Position numbers and translations under genes: made by a program. From Desertivirga brevis (lineage in GTDB: Bacteria > Bacteroidota > Bacteroidia > Sphingobacteriales > Sphingobacteriaceae), in NCBI RefSeq assembly GCF_017355835.1, contig NZ_JAFEWF010000003.1, forward strand, positions 124,001 to 188,000: 64,000 bases of DNA. Reading direction: 5' to 3'. Of this stretch, positions 36,842 through 47,093 are shown piece after piece. Every line of letters begins with the position of its first letter. Positions within the stretch are counted from its first letter, which is position 1. The notes under the pieces are model-generated. The model worked only from the letters and a program-made list of their open reading frames with translations, had not been told where the DNA came from and made no database searches.

Positions 36842-38260
36842 ATGAAAAAATACTTATTATTCTGCTGTTGTTTGCTTATTCTACAGTCATTAAGTGCCAG
36901 GGAAAGGGATCCTAAATGGACAAAAAAGGTCGGATCTGTTAAGCTTGTCTTCAAGAATGCCACCTTTAAAGTAAATAGTTATGGAGCTGTCAGTGATGGA
37001 AAAACTTTAAACACTCAAGCAATTCAAAAAGCAATTGATGATTGTGCAGCTAAAGGGGGAGGAGTAGTGAGCTTTGAGCCTGGCAGATATCTAAGTGGGG
37101 CAGTATTTGTTAAGGAAGGTGTAAACCTTCGTATTGACAAAGGTGTGGAAATATTGGGAAGTTCTGATATTAAACACTTTCCTGAAATTAACTCACGAAT
37201 AGCAGGTATAGAAATGCCTTGGCCCGCGGCCTTAATTAATATCATTGGGCAGAAAAAAGCAGCGGTAACGGGTGATGGTATTGTAAACGCACAGGGCAAG
37301 CCTTACTGGGATTATTATTGGAATCTTCGAAAGGAATATGAAGCGAAAGGGCTGCGTTGGATCGTAGATTATGATGCGAAACGTCCTAGAACCTTTCTAG
37401 CTCAGGAGTCTTCTAATATATTATTATCTGGCCTTACTTTTCAGCAGGCAGGTTTCTGGACAGTTCAGATTCTCTATTCTCATCATGTAACCATTGACGG
37501 AATTACCATTCAGAATAATATCGGAGGTCATGGACCAAGTACTGATGGTATTGACGTAGATTCTTCCTCCTGGGTGTTGATCCAGAACTCCGATATCGAT
37601 TGTAACGACGATAATTTTTGTTTAAAAGCTGGGAGGGACTGGGATGGATTGCGTGTAAACCGCCCTACTGAATATGTTTTAATCCGTGATTGTGTTGCAA
37701 GGGCTGGGGCAGGTTTATTAACTCTTGGAAGCGAAACAGCAGGCAGTATCAGACACGTTTTGGCTAAAAACCTAAAGGGGAATGGAACAAGCAATGGCTT
37801 AAATATAAAGTCGGCGACAACCCGAGGTGGCGTAGTGGAGGATATTCATTTTAAAGATATTGAATTAAATAACGTTGGAGTAGTGGTTAGAGTAAGTATG
37901 AACTGGAATCCTGCTTACAGTTATTCGACCTTGCCTGCGGGGTATAATATAGAAACAGTTCCTCCCCATTGGAAGGTGATGTTAACCAGGGTAGAGCCCG
38001 CAGAAAGAGGTATTCCGAAGTTTAAGGATGTTTATATATCAAATATAAACGTAAATGGAGCAAAAGGTGCAGTTATTGTAGCGGAAGGTCTTAACAGTTC
38101 TTTATTAAGTAATTTTTCTTTCAAGAATTTCAATGTAACCAATGCGACTAAAGCCGGAAGTATTTCATTTGCGGAGAATTGGACGACTAGCAATGTGAAC
38201 ATTTCAACAAAAGATGCTAGTAAGGTGACGATTAAGAATTCGACTAACGTAAGTTTTTAG
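36842..38260 (+). CDS. GH28 polygalacturonase-type glycosidase
   Basis: The 472-residue exported protein has a signal peptide (about 1-19). It folds as a right-handed beta-helix of the GH28 family, which hydrolyses galacturonan or rhamnogalacturonan. Motifs are STDGIDVDSS (about 231-240), CNDDNFCLKAGRDWDG (about 254-269), TLGSETAG (about 298) and LNIKSATTRGG (about 318). The canonical GHG motif is replaced by LGSE. It opens the pectin cluster on the plus strand and converges on the GH2 gene. Confidence 0.9.
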   Translation: MKKYLLFCCCLLILQSLSARERDPKWTKKVGSVKLVFKNATFKVNSYGAVSDGKTLNTQAIQKAIDDCAAKGGGVVSFEPGRYLSGAVFVKEGVNLRIDKGVEILGSSDIKHFPEINSRIAGIEMPWPAALINIIGQKKAAVTGDGIVNAQGKPYWDYYWNLRKEYEAKGLRWIVDYDAKRPRTFLAQESSNILLSGLTFQQAGFWTVQILYSHHVTIDGITIQNNIGGHGPSTDGIDVDSSSWVLIQNSDIDCNDDNFCLKAGRDWDGLRVNRPTEYVLIRDCVARAGAGLLTLGSETAGSIRHVLAKNLKGNGTSNGLNIKSATTRGGVVEDIHFKDIELNNVGVVVRVSMNWNPAYSYSTLPAGYNIETVPPHWKVMLTRVEPAERGIPKFKDVYISNINVNGAKGAVIVAEGLNSSLLSNFSFKNFNVTNATKAGSISFAENWTTSNVNISTKDASKVTIKNSTNVSF

Positions 38261-38296
38261 GCCTTACAACTGCCTAAGGTTAGGTTGATAAAAATA

Positions 38297-38331
38297 AAAC
38301 AGCAGGCGATCTTTTTGATTGCCTGCTGTTT
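38297..38331. terminator. Terminator between GH28 and GH2 genes
   Basis: An 11-bp stem (38297-38307 with 38321-38331) with A-rich and T-rich flanks lies between the two convergent genes. Confidence 0.8.
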
Positions 38332-38346
38332 ATGGCATGCACCCTT

Positions 38347-41214
38347 TTAGTCAGTCAGAATGTTTTCTTTTGGCATTGTAAACTGCCTGTTCTCCGTTGT
38401 TTTTGGAATGCCGAAATAGAAGTACAATGTCCGTCTTATTGGAGCATTAACTTTATTCAATTCACTTAAAGGCCCAAGAACTTTTGTGTTCGGACTGATA
38501 TTCAGGCCGAGTTTAGTACCAATTGGCGGGATTCTGTCAAGGAAAGAAAGGTCGCCGGATGGTAGATCTGGATGCGGTTTTATTCCGCTTAATCCGTAAA
38601 AGTTGAATAGCCTCACGAACAGATCATCATTAGGGGTTGCTACTGTAAATCGCCCTTCCACCGTATTTAGCTCAAGCCAAACTACATCAGCAAAGTACCC
38701 TTTAAATTCAGGGTAGATCCAGGGCGCCCTGCCTGTTTGGGTATCGTTATTTCGGTTTTCAAAAACATTGTAAGTTGTTCCATAGATACGGTTTTTCCAG
38801 ACGCGTGCAGGACCTTTACCCAACCACTTGGCTCCCAGGACGAAATTCTCCGGATAATTGAAGCTGATACCGGTAAACCAGTAGTCTCCGTTTAAAGCAT
38901 ATTCGTAGTCCATTTGCAACATCCCGTTTGGAGACATCCGCCATTTTACGTATTTCAAATCCCCAGAATAAGAAGACTCGATTACATGTTGTTCGCCTTC
39001 TTTATAATGCTTCAATCCATTAAAAGTAGCGTTTCCGCTTACCAGGACTGGTCCGTTGTTAAGAGAAAGCTTGTAATTATTATTATCATTTGCAACGCCG
39101 GCTAGTTTTCCGGTGTTTTTGTTAAAGCTTACAGAAATTCCACTTGCTTTCAATGTGATCAGACTGTCTATCTCTGTAACGTTAACGGCCGCACCAGTTT
39201 TACCAGCTAATATGCTTTCAAGTAGCTGGGCGTTCGACTTGACTTTCCAGGTCCAGCGGTATAATTCATTATTTTGGGGATCGAAAGCCGTTAACGCAAG
39301 TGCGTCGTAATTTTTCCAATCTTCAGGGAGAATAACCTTTAATGCACCTTTTGCTGTTGGAGCTACATTAGGTGCAGTAACAGCTGCTTTTTTAGCAACA
39401 GTGTAACCTGAAGTTGCGTCGTCGCGCTTTTTGAAGTTCACCAGTTCCCATTGAAACTTGCACTGATTCAAGTTGGTGAAGTGGAAACGGTTTTCCACTG
39501 GAATTTCTCCCTTGAAATTAGGTGGCAGATTTTTTAACGTTATTCTAACGGGAGAATAGATTTCGCGAATTGCATAAAAGCTGCCCTCTTTTTCGCGATG
39601 AGGCCCAACGATACCATCAGGAGCATTAACTCCATTAACATCCAACATGTTGTTCTGGTCGGTACGCATAATACCTTCATCAGCTAAATCCCAGATAAAA
39701 CCTCCTGCACCTTTTTTAGCATTCCAGTGCAGTTCCCAGAAATCTGCTAATCCAGCTCCTGCTCCCCCGTCGTCCTGCGCATGTAAGAACTCTGTTACCA
39801 TATAGATGTTAGTGTCCGCCAAGATCTTTTGAGTACTGTAGTAATCTTCGTAGTGATTACAGTCGATACCGTTAATGGCATTTCCGGGTTTGTGATGTGC
39901 ATGGATTACGGTACGTTTGGATAGGTCGTATTTACCGTAGTCGTCATCCAGGTCAAAGTTATGACCTCCTTCGTTACCGTTGCTCCACAGAATAATAGAA
40001 GGGTGATTTACGTCTCTCGTGACCATTTCTTTCACTAAAGGAGCACCAGCTTTAGTGCTATATGCTTTTTGCCAGCCTGCTAATTCATCGAGCACATAAA
40101 TTCCAAGTGAGTCACAGAGCCGGAGAAAGTTTTTATCAGGCGGGTAGTGTGAGCAGCGAACCGCATTCATATTCATTTCCTTAATCAGTTTCGCATCGAT
40201 GAGGTCGGCTTCGGGAAAAGTGGCACGACCGTATTCAGGCCAGAATACGTGCCGGTTAACTCCCTTCATCTTTATCTTGGTGCCGTTTAAATAAATGCCA
40301 TCTTGCTTTCTAACTTCGATAGTTCTGAAGCCAAACTTATCTGAAGTCTTGAAGATTGTATTTTCACCATTTTTGATGTAAATATTTACGCTGTATAAGT
40401 TTGGCGTCTCGGCGGTCCAAAGGAGAGGCTTTTTAATTGTAGTTCTTAAATTCACTACAGAGTCTCCACCTGTCGCCTTAGTAGTAACCGTTCCAACTAC
40501 TTTGCCTTGTTTATCTATAATTTCTGCAACTATATCCCGTCCGGCCTGGGCGTTGTTCAAATAAACATTCATGCTGAAGGCACCTGTAGCTTTTGCATCA
40601 ATTGCAGTCCAGTCAATGTTTTCTTTTGGAAGAGCTTCAAGATAAACTGGTCTATAAATACCGCCAAATACCCAGTAATCGGCTAGTCGCTCAGCATTAT
40701 TAACAGAATTATCAGCAGACATTTTGCTAACCGTTGCCTCAAGCAAATTTTTCTGACCGTAATTAAGCTTGTCGCTGATATTATATTTGAACCGGTAAAA
40801 CGCACCTTGATGTATAGGTCCAGCAGATTTTCCATTAATCTTAACTTCTGTATCTGTCATTGAACCCTCAAATACAACGTACACGTCTTTACCTTGCCAG
40901 TTTGAAGGAACATCAAACTGATGCTTGTAAAGACCTTTTTCATCTTCGAAACGGAAATTTTTCCCGTAGGTGACGTAGTCACGGCCATAATTGTACCCTC
41001 CGAATCCTTGCTGTTCCCAATGTGAAGGTACTTGGATAGAGGTCCAGAAACCGCTTTGGCGACCTCCTGTTGCCCAAAAGTCCCAGGTCTTAGTGTTTTT
41101 GACATCAGTCCCGGAGAGATATTGAATCTGCTTCGTAACCTCAGATTGGGCTATGGCATTTGCTGTAACGAGTAATGATACCCCAAGAGCATAAATCCCC
41201 TTTTTTAAGTTCAT
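38347..41214 (-). CDS. GH2 beta-galactosidase-like enzyme
   Basis: The 955-residue exported enzyme starts with a signal peptide (about 1-22). A GH2 sugar-binding jelly roll follows (about 30-200, with SHWEQQGFGGYNYG). An Ig-like domain comes next (about 205-305) and the TIM barrel lies at about 306-560. The acid/base Glu lies in WSNGNEGG (about 421). The candidate nucleophile Glu lies in MVTEFLHAQDDGG (about 485). A C-terminal Bgal_small-like beta region follows (about 690-945). It should release beta-galactosyl side chains from pectin. It is last of five minus-strand genes of the cluster, 41 bp after the GH106 gene. Confidence 0.9.
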   Translation of the reverse strand: MNLKKGIYALGVSLLVTANAIAQSEVTKQIQYLSGTDVKNTKTWDFWATGGRQSGFWTSIQVPSHWEQQGFGGYNYGRDYVTYGKNFRFEDEKGLYKHQFDVPSNWQGKDVYVVFEGSMTDTEVKINGKSAGPIHQGAFYRFKYNISDKLNYGQKNLLEATVSKMSADNSVNNAERLADYWVFGGIYRPVYLEALPKENIDWTAIDAKATGAFSMNVYLNNAQAGRDIVAEIIDKQGKVVGTVTTKATGGDSVVNLRTTIKKPLLWTAETPNLYSVNIYIKNGENTIFKTSDKFGFRTIEVRKQDGIYLNGTKIKMKGVNRHVFWPEYGRATFPEADLIDAKLIKEMNMNAVRCSHYPPDKNFLRLCDSLGIYVLDELAGWQKAYSTKAGAPLVKEMVTRDVNHPSIILWSNGNEGGHNFDLDDDYGKYDLSKRTVIHAHHKPGNAINGIDCNHYEDYYSTQKILADTNIYMVTEFLHAQDDGGAGAGLADFWELHWNAKKGAGGFIWDLADEGIMRTDQNNMLDVNGVNAPDGIVGPHREKEGSFYAIREIYSPVRITLKNLPPNFKGEIPVENRFHFTNLNQCKFQWELVNFKKRDDATSGYTVAKKAAVTAPNVAPTAKGALKVILPEDWKNYDALALTAFDPQNNELYRWTWKVKSNAQLLESILAGKTGAAVNVTEIDSLITLKASGISVSFNKNTGKLAGVANDNNNYKLSLNNGPVLVSGNATFNGLKHYKEGEQHVIESSYSGDLKYVKWRMSPNGMLQMDYEYALNGDYWFTGISFNYPENFVLGAKWLGKGPARVWKNRIYGTTYNVFENRNNDTQTGRAPWIYPEFKGYFADVVWLELNTVEGRFTVATPNDDLFVRLFNFYGLSGIKPHPDLPSGDLSFLDRIPPIGTKLGLNISPNTKVLGPLSELNKVNAPIRRTLYFYFGIPKTTENRQFTMPKENILTD

Positions 41215-41255
41215 AATAATTCTTTATTTCTTTTATTGATTGCTTCTATATTGTT

Positions 41256-44135
41256 TTATTTAGGATTGATGGTAGTCAGCGGTGTTATCGTAACGGGTCC
41301 GATTAAACCGGATTGCAGTGGCTCCCAATTGGCTGCCGTAAATAAACCATCCTTACCAGCGTTCTCCCTTCTCCTTGGAGGCATATTTGTATTATAGAAT
41401 TTTTTCCAATTTACTTTATTCCTATCAAGATAGATAACCCTGTTAGCCATTGAATTGGTTATAAAAATTTCAAGCTTATTTTTTTTCTTCATTAAGTTGG
41501 CTGGTATTTCCACTTGATAAGCAGGCCCTAGTAAAGTTGCAAGCTCTTGTCCATTGACTACTACCCTCGCGCTTTCTTCAACCTTTCCAAGATCAAGTAG
41601 CAAGTTCGACGAAGGAGTTGTAGGTCTCTTAAAATGGGTAGAATATTTTGCTGTTCCTGAAAAATCCTTCACGCCTTCCGATGTAAATGTCGTCCACGAA
41701 GCAAGGGTTTTTGTTTTTGATTCTTTTGGAATTGTGGGACCGCCAGTTATAAAATTTACTGTCCATTCACCATTGATGGGTATTGCAGTTCCTTGAACCT
41801 CCCTGTAAGTATAAGGAGCGCCATTAACAGGGCTTTCAGAAGTTTCCAAGATGCAGCTTTCTCCTTTAGCTAGTTGTAAGTAAACTTCCGTTGTATTGCC
41901 TGAAGACCTACGGATAGCAGCGTATCCAGATTTTTCGGTCATAGGATTAAACATGGCAACAGAAGCTGCAGAGGTTCCTACTGGAACCCATTCATTAATC
42001 TCCTTGTTGCCTGAATTGAGAATAAAGTAGTAATAGGCACCATTATTCTTTCTTCGAATAAATTGAAGACCTTGGTGTACCATACTTTCTGGTTGTACGC
42101 TTGCTGCTTTTAAGGCTTTGTCAAGATCATCTGTTACATATACCGTACCTTTCCCAACGCTGGCCTTTTTAAGACCTGATACCCCTGTTCCTGAAAAAGC
42201 TAACTGCTTTGTGACATGTTTGAAGTCGGCCCTTCTTTGTTCCAGAAAATTTCCTAGTCCAGGTACGTCATCCGGCGTGCTTTTGAAGAATATTACTTTT
42301 GAGCCGCTTCTTGCCAGGTCTACAAGTTTTTGATAAGTGGCTAAAGGCATAAAGCGGGTTTGCGGAACCACAATTGTCTTGTAGGTAATATCCGCCGTTT
42401 TTATTAAACTATCTAAAGTAGCTAGATTGTAGATTTGGCGGTCAGATATAAAATCGAAACTGTAACCCTTTTCCTCTAAATTTTTAGCGTTTTCCTCCAC
42501 GCTGTTACCTTTGAAGCCTTTCTCCAATCCGTCGTAATGTTGAAGAAGGGAGCGGCCGGGTGTGGCAAATGAGTCGTATATCGGAAGGTAAAGTAAAACG
42601 TCGTTGGATGGCTTTCCTAACTGAAGGAAGGATTGAGCTCTTGCTACATAATTGTTAAGCTTCCCAAAATCTTTCCAAAAGGGATTGTTAGGGGTGAAGT
42701 GGACAGCGGCATAGAACAGCCAGCCTGGCCATGGATCGTTTTTAGGGGTGTAATTTGCTCCGTGGTAAAAGGTATGGTTGACACCACCCAATAAAAACAG
42801 GTCCATTGCTTTTTTGATGTCGCCCAATTTTGAAAGGAAATGTTCATTCTCCCAGGTTGCGGATTCTGATGAAGCAAGAGGCTTCCCGGTAACGTGAGCT
42901 GCAGAGGATGCAAATTTTATCCTTAAAATATCTGTGCCTTCTATCTCCGGGATGTCTGTAGCTGCATAAAGATCTAAGATATTTGCAGGGGAACCGTGTG
43001 CCTGGTTTCGGATCAATGCTTTACGTGAACTAGCCCACTGATGCCAGGTTTCTGTATAGTTTTCTAACAATAGATCGGATATGGTTTCACGATAGTCAGT
43101 AAGGACCCTTTGGTTCTTATCTTGGACGTCTTTAGCGAACAACGCAGGGAGATAATTCTTCAGATCGTATCCACGTCTTTTGCGGAACTCCTCAAAAAAC
43201 TTTGGCGTCCAGTTTGCTTCACCCTGAGCATCGTCAACTTCATAAGAATCGTTGAAAAACGCTCGAAGAGAAGACAGATCGTGCCCCTTAAACTGCTCAT
43301 CAAAATACTTGAGGAAGTTGCTTGTTGCCTGCCTGGAGAAGTGGTCAATGGCATATCCTTCTCCTCCGGGACCGGCTCGTTCAACCATCTTTCCATGCCA
43401 TCCCATAAAGGCAGCGTATAACGTCCATTCGCCTGCTGGGGCCGTCCAATTTAAGATTCCATTTGCATCAACTTTTGAGGTCAGATCAACAGTTTGTCCT
43501 TTATCCGAGTAGGCCATCAAAGCCTGTAAAGGCAATGCCTTCGGAAAGCGAACCTGATCAAACGCGTGAAGTTGTAAATTTGGGTTGGATGCAATTGGCT
43601 CTTTCAACTTAGAAATATCAATTCGTTCTCCCACGGTTCTAACTAAAGCAGGCTGGTTGTATAGTACAGCCTCTTTGAGTTTTTCTCCGCCCTTTAAAAT
43701 GTAATTTTTAAAAGCAATGTATTTGCTAGCGTCTTCATTTCCTACCCAAGGACCTCCGAAAGGCCAGCCTGATGCCTGGGCCATATCTACGCCTAAGTCG
43801 AGACGCTTTCCTTCTTCTAATGTGTGTTTTAGTGCATTTGTCCATTCCGGAGAAAGAAAGTTCAGAAATTGCTTTTCATAGCCCTTCACTCCATAAATTG
43901 GAGTTATTTCTACACCTCCTAAACCTGCTTTTGAATACTCTTCCAGCATCCAGGTTAGGTCTTGGTTGTTTACAGCGCTACCTTCCCACCACCACCGTGT
44001 CCAGGGTTTGTTTTGCTGAGTAATCTTTGGCCATTCAGGCTTTGAGGTCTGAGCGCTTACAAAACTCGTTACTGCCAGCATTGATCCTAATAGACTTGCT
44101 TTTAAGTATTTCCGGTTCATCAATTTCTTTGTCAA
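41256..44135 (-). CDS. GH106 alpha-L-rhamnosidase-like enzyme
   Basis: The 959-residue exported protein (signal peptide about 1-28) opens with NKPWTRWWWEGSAVNNQDLT (about 42-61) and LGGVEITPIYGVKGYEKQFL. These are typical of GH106. A long TIM-barrel domain carries DMAQASGWPFGGPWVG (about 118). A C-terminal galactose-binding-like sheet (about 830-950) is expected. The family removes alpha-linked rhamnose from rhamnogalacturonan. It is between the GH28 (46 bp) and GH2 (41 bp) genes, on the same strand. Confidence 0.85.
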   Translation of the reverse strand: MTKKLMNRKYLKASLLGSMLAVTSFVSAQTSKPEWPKITQQNKPWTRWWWEGSAVNNQDLTWMLEEYSKAGLGGVEITPIYGVKGYEKQFLNFLSPEWTNALKHTLEEGKRLDLGVDMAQASGWPFGGPWVGNEDASKYIAFKNYILKGGEKLKEAVLYNQPALVRTVGERIDISKLKEPIASNPNLQLHAFDQVRFPKALPLQALMAYSDKGQTVDLTSKVDANGILNWTAPAGEWTLYAAFMGWHGKMVERAGPGGEGYAIDHFSRQATSNFLKYFDEQFKGHDLSSLRAFFNDSYEVDDAQGEANWTPKFFEEFRKRRGYDLKNYLPALFAKDVQDKNQRVLTDYRETISDLLLENYTETWHQWASSRKALIRNQAHGSPANILDLYAATDIPEIEGTDILRIKFASSAAHVTGKPLASSESATWENEHFLSKLGDIKKAMDLFLLGGVNHTFYHGANYTPKNDPWPGWLFYAAVHFTPNNPFWKDFGKLNNYVARAQSFLQLGKPSNDVLLYLPIYDSFATPGRSLLQHYDGLEKGFKGNSVEENAKNLEEKGYSFDFISDRQIYNLATLDSLIKTADITYKTIVVPQTRFMPLATYQKLVDLARSGSKVIFFKSTPDDVPGLGNFLEQRRADFKHVTKQLAFSGTGVSGLKKASVGKGTVYVTDDLDKALKAASVQPESMVHQGLQFIRRKNNGAYYYFILNSGNKEINEWVPVGTSAASVAMFNPMTEKSGYAAIRRSSGNTTEVYLQLAKGESCILETSESPVNGAPYTYREVQGTAIPINGEWTVNFITGGPTIPKESKTKTLASWTTFTSEGVKDFSGTAKYSTHFKRPTTPSSNLLLDLGKVEESARVVVNGQELATLLGPAYQVEIPANLMKKKNKLEIFITNSMANRVIYLDRNKVNWKKFYNTNMPPRRRENAGKDGLFTAANWEPLQSGLIGPVTITPLTTINPK

Positions 44136-44181
44136 TTAATATTCTTAAAGTAGACTGGTTGCCTTTAAAATTAAGCGAATG

Positions 44182-45732
44182 TCATAGCTCCTTTTCGCTT
44201 ACTTTTTTGTAACGCTTGTCTGGGATAGATTTACTCAATGACGAGGTAAACTCTGTTACATTTTTTAATACTAAACGCGGCGCACCTGGTGCCTTTTGAG
44301 CCTCGACGTTGTTGAGTTCAATGTTGTCTATGTCGTCAAGGACAATCGCCGGGCGAGTTTCTTTGCCAAGAAAGCTAACTTCTACATTGTCCATCTGAAT
44401 ATTCTTAACATGCCGGATAAAGAAGCCATAAGCGGGTATAACGCCGAATTTTTGAGGCTCAGGATAGGAGCCTTTTGAATCTTCGGGAACCACTTTTTGA
44501 ATTACGCTCTCAGCCGAATCTATTGGCCGGTAAAAAATCCGGATATTGCTCAGTTTAACATCTTCGATGTCCCGCTCAGCATCTCCAAGAATTAGCGAAG
44601 AAAAATGTGAGTCGGCATTGTAAACTACCATGTTACTGATATTTATACGTCTTAGCTGTCCTTTCGGAGTTCCTGCAGGACCACGCATTCTTCTGCCAAG
44701 GCGAAGGAAAATAGGTGAATTTACAATATCTCTCATGGTTATATTTGAAATTGTAACGTCTTCTAAGAGTCCGCCATCCACGGTTTCTAAAGCAAGCCCA
44801 CGGCAAAAATCAAATACACAATTGGTGATAGTAATATTCTTGAAACCTCCGTTTGATTCGGTCCCAAATTTAATTCGGCCGGTAGGTCCTTCGTGGTCAG
44901 GAACGAGGTGACCCTCCTTACGTTCATAAGTGCCTTTAATAAAGGTGCCTCTATCATATCCACTTACCTGGCAATTGGTAATTGTCACATTTTCGGTAGC
45001 ACGAGCAAACCCTAGCCCGTAAGAGCTTTTAAGGCAAATTGCGTCATCCCAGGGAGAGTTCACACTGCAATCTGAGATGCGGACATTCCTACAGCAATCT
45101 ACATCAATACCATCCCGGTTTGTATCAATTTTTAAATTGCTTATGGTCATATTATCTATTCCTGTTGCAAGGATTCCGAAGTGCCCTCCGTAAAGAATAG
45201 TAAAGTCTTTTAAAATCACGTTTCTGCACAATTTCAAAGCGATTGCCTTGTTGCCGACAGGCGCTCTGTAGGGACCACCTCTTGAAAGTCCTTTTCCATA
45301 GATAGTTCCCGGACCAAGAATGGATATGTTCTCAAGGTTTTCGCCCCAAATTAAACTGTTGTGCCAATGGCTGTGTCCGAAATCCTGGTAAGTATCGTTA
45401 GAGGCTGGTTCAGGAGCATCGTAGCCAATATTGCCTTTAGGTTCTGCTGCTACGATCGTTGCTCCCTGGTCAATGTAAAGTGAAATATTGCTTTTTAAAT
45501 GTATTGAGTAGCTTGAATAGGTGCCGGCAGGAAAATAAACGGTACCTCCACCTTGTCGCGAAGCTGCTTCAATGCTTTTATTAATTGCATCAGTATCAAT
45601 AGTAACACCATCCCCTTTGGCACCAAAGTCTTTAACATTATAGTATACTGGGCTTGCATTTGTTTTGGGGCTAAAAAGAGCGCAGAAAATGAAGGCTAAA
45701 AGTGTGTGCATATTGAAGTAATTAGTTCCCAT
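44182..45732 (-). CDS. GH28 family glycosidase, divergent motifs
   Basis: The 516-residue product has a signal peptide (about 1-26). The repeated beta-helix strands follow, and the first conserved block is AKGDGVTIDTDAINKSIEAA. Active-site region: TNRDGIDVDCC (about 202), SPWDDAICLKSS (about 223), YDRGTFIKGT and GRIKFGTES (about 287). NTDGID is altered to NRDGID, and the GHG motif is missing. It may act on rhamnogalacturonan rather than polygalacturonic acid. The gene overlaps the upstream SGNH esterase gene by 11 bases, so they are translated together. Confidence 0.85.
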   Translation of the reverse strand: MGTNYFNMHTLLAFIFCALFSPKTNASPVYYNVKDFGAKGDGVTIDTDAINKSIEAASRQGGGTVYFPAGTYSSYSIHLKSNISLYIDQGATIVAAEPKGNIGYDAPEPASNDTYQDFGHSHWHNSLIWGENLENISILGPGTIYGKGLSRGGPYRAPVGNKAIALKLCRNVILKDFTILYGGHFGILATGIDNMTISNLKIDTNRDGIDVDCCRNVRISDCSVNSPWDDAICLKSSYGLGFARATENVTITNCQVSGYDRGTFIKGTYERKEGHLVPDHEGPTGRIKFGTESNGGFKNITITNCVFDFCRGLALETVDGGLLEDVTISNITMRDIVNSPIFLRLGRRMRGPAGTPKGQLRRINISNMVVYNADSHFSSLILGDAERDIEDVKLSNIRIFYRPIDSAESVIQKVVPEDSKGSYPEPQKFGVIPAYGFFIRHVKNIQMDNVEVSFLGKETRPAIVLDDIDNIELNNVEAQKAPGAPRLVLKNVTEFTSSLSKSIPDKRYKKVSEKEL

Positions 45733-47005
45733 CAGGCTTAATGGTAGATTTCGATGGACTTAAGGGCCAGTAAAATGAGGTGATTAAGTCGGGTTTGGCC
45801 GGATCAAAGCTCTTAAAGTCGATAATGTATCTCGCAAGGTCAAGTTTTATATCCTTAATCCCTTGCACCACACACTTTGCCATTTCATATGCCCCGAAAG
45901 GATTTGGGTGGGTATTATCTATCTGAGGGTTATGAGCGAAAGCTTTTTCAGATTCTTCAGGTCCCCACGCTTCATAAAGTGATTTAGTCATCTTGTTAAG
46001 ATCAATTAAAGGAACGTTCTCCTCCTGTGCCGTTTGTCTGCAGGCAGCAGGATAATCTCCCAATGTTTCGTTGATTTGGCCGTTTTCGTTAAAGTTCCGC
46101 CTTTGGATAGAAGTAACAATAACTGGAATTCCTCCTTTTTTACGAGCTTCGGATATAAAGTATTTTAAATCCCGTTTATAACTAGTGAAAGGACCAATTC
46201 CTTCTCCCTTTTGTTTTTGATCGTTATGTCCGAATTCAATGAAAAGATAGTCGCCTTTTCGCATCTGGCTTAAAATCTTTTTTAGCCGGTTCCCTGCAAG
46301 GAAATTGCTAAGCGTTTCTCCTGATTCAGCGTAATTAGCTACAGAGATCTTTTTAGGTTCAAGAAATGCCGGAAGCATTTGCCCCCAGGCTGCGAACGGT
46401 TCTGAAGCTTGATCAACTACGGTTGAATTACCAGCAAGGAAAACTCTGATTGGTTTGTCAGCTTTTTTAATTTCTATAGCAGCCACCTTTGGTTTAGCAC
46501 CATTAAACTCAAGGGTTAATTGGTTATCCCAGTGAAAGTAATTGATTTCCCGCGGTTTCAGTTTCACCCTTTCGTTTGAATCAGCAATTTCCGGAGTGCG
46601 AATGTGTACTGTAAATGTCTTTTCTCTTATCTCCCCTTGATTAGTAACTTGCTTGTAAGCCATCAGGCGACGGCATTCAGCTCTTACTGTTTGCTCCGAG
46701 GTGCCATTTTTATCCCCTAGAGTAACTTTTACATTGTAATCACCTTCTGGTAAGTCAACCGTAAAATAAAAAGGCTGATCACTGGTAATGAAATCATTTT
46801 TGAGAGCATTTTTCCCATGAACAGCTCCGGTTAATGTTGCACCCGGTAGAAATCCATAACCTTTTTCTTTCGTATAAGTTGTTCCCGGAAGGATTTGTGT
46901 ATAACCTGTTGCTAAGGCGCCTGGGCCGAAATCAAATTTTCTTGTTTGAGAAAATGCTAAGCCCGAAACAAAAAGCCCCCCTAGTAATGTCGCTAATACT
47001 TTCAT
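45722..47005 (-). CDS. CE12-type rhamnogalacturonan acetylesterase
   Basis: The 427-residue exported enzyme (signal peptide about 1-19) carries a malectin-like or CBM-like beta domain (about 22-155, opening TRKFDFGPG and with DLPEGDYNVKVTLGD). The SGNH hydrolase domain runs from about 160. Its catalytic Ser lies in LAGNSTVVD (about 167), where most CE12 enzymes have GDSTV. FIEFGHNDQK (about 250) is block III. The Asp/His pair lies in QIDNTHPNPFG (about 374). It removes acetyl groups so that GH28 and other enzymes can reach the backbone. It overlaps the downstream GH28 gene by 11 bases. Confidence 0.88.
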   Translation of the reverse strand: MKVLATLLGGLFVSGLAFSQTRKFDFGPGALATGYTQILPGTTYTKEKGYGFLPGATLTGAVHGKNALKNDFITSDQPFYFTVDLPEGDYNVKVTLGDKNGTSEQTVRAECRRLMAYKQVTNQGEIREKTFTVHIRTPEIADSNERVKLKPREINYFHWDNQLTLEFNGAKPKVAAIEIKKADKPIRVFLAGNSTVVDQASEPFAAWGQMLPAFLEPKKISVANYAESGETLSNFLAGNRLKKILSQMRKGDYLFIEFGHNDQKQKGEGIGPFTSYKRDLKYFISEARKKGGIPVIVTSIQRRNFNENGQINETLGDYPAACRQTAQEENVPLIDLNKMTKSLYEAWGPEESEKAFAHNPQIDNTHPNPFGAYEMAKCVVQGIKDIKLDLARYIIDFKSFDPAKPDLITSFYWPLSPSKSTIKPDGN

Positions 47006-47049
47006 TAAAATCTGTAGAATAATGATAAAAGGTGATGTGTTATTTCAAG

Positions 47050-47084
47050 AATAAAGCTAACAGCCTGCAAGTGTTAGCTTTATT
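47050..47084. terminator. Hairpin after the GH105 gene
   Basis: A 13-bp stem (47050-47062 with 47072-47084) lies between GH105 and the CE12 gene. The T-run is stronger on the plus strand, so it may only partly terminate minus-strand transcription. Confidence 0.6.
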
Positions 47085-47093
47085 TTTTGTTGA

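Noticed and set aside
43160..43421. Overlapping frames opposite or within the GH106 gene
   Set aside because: All are explained by the clear GH106 frame.
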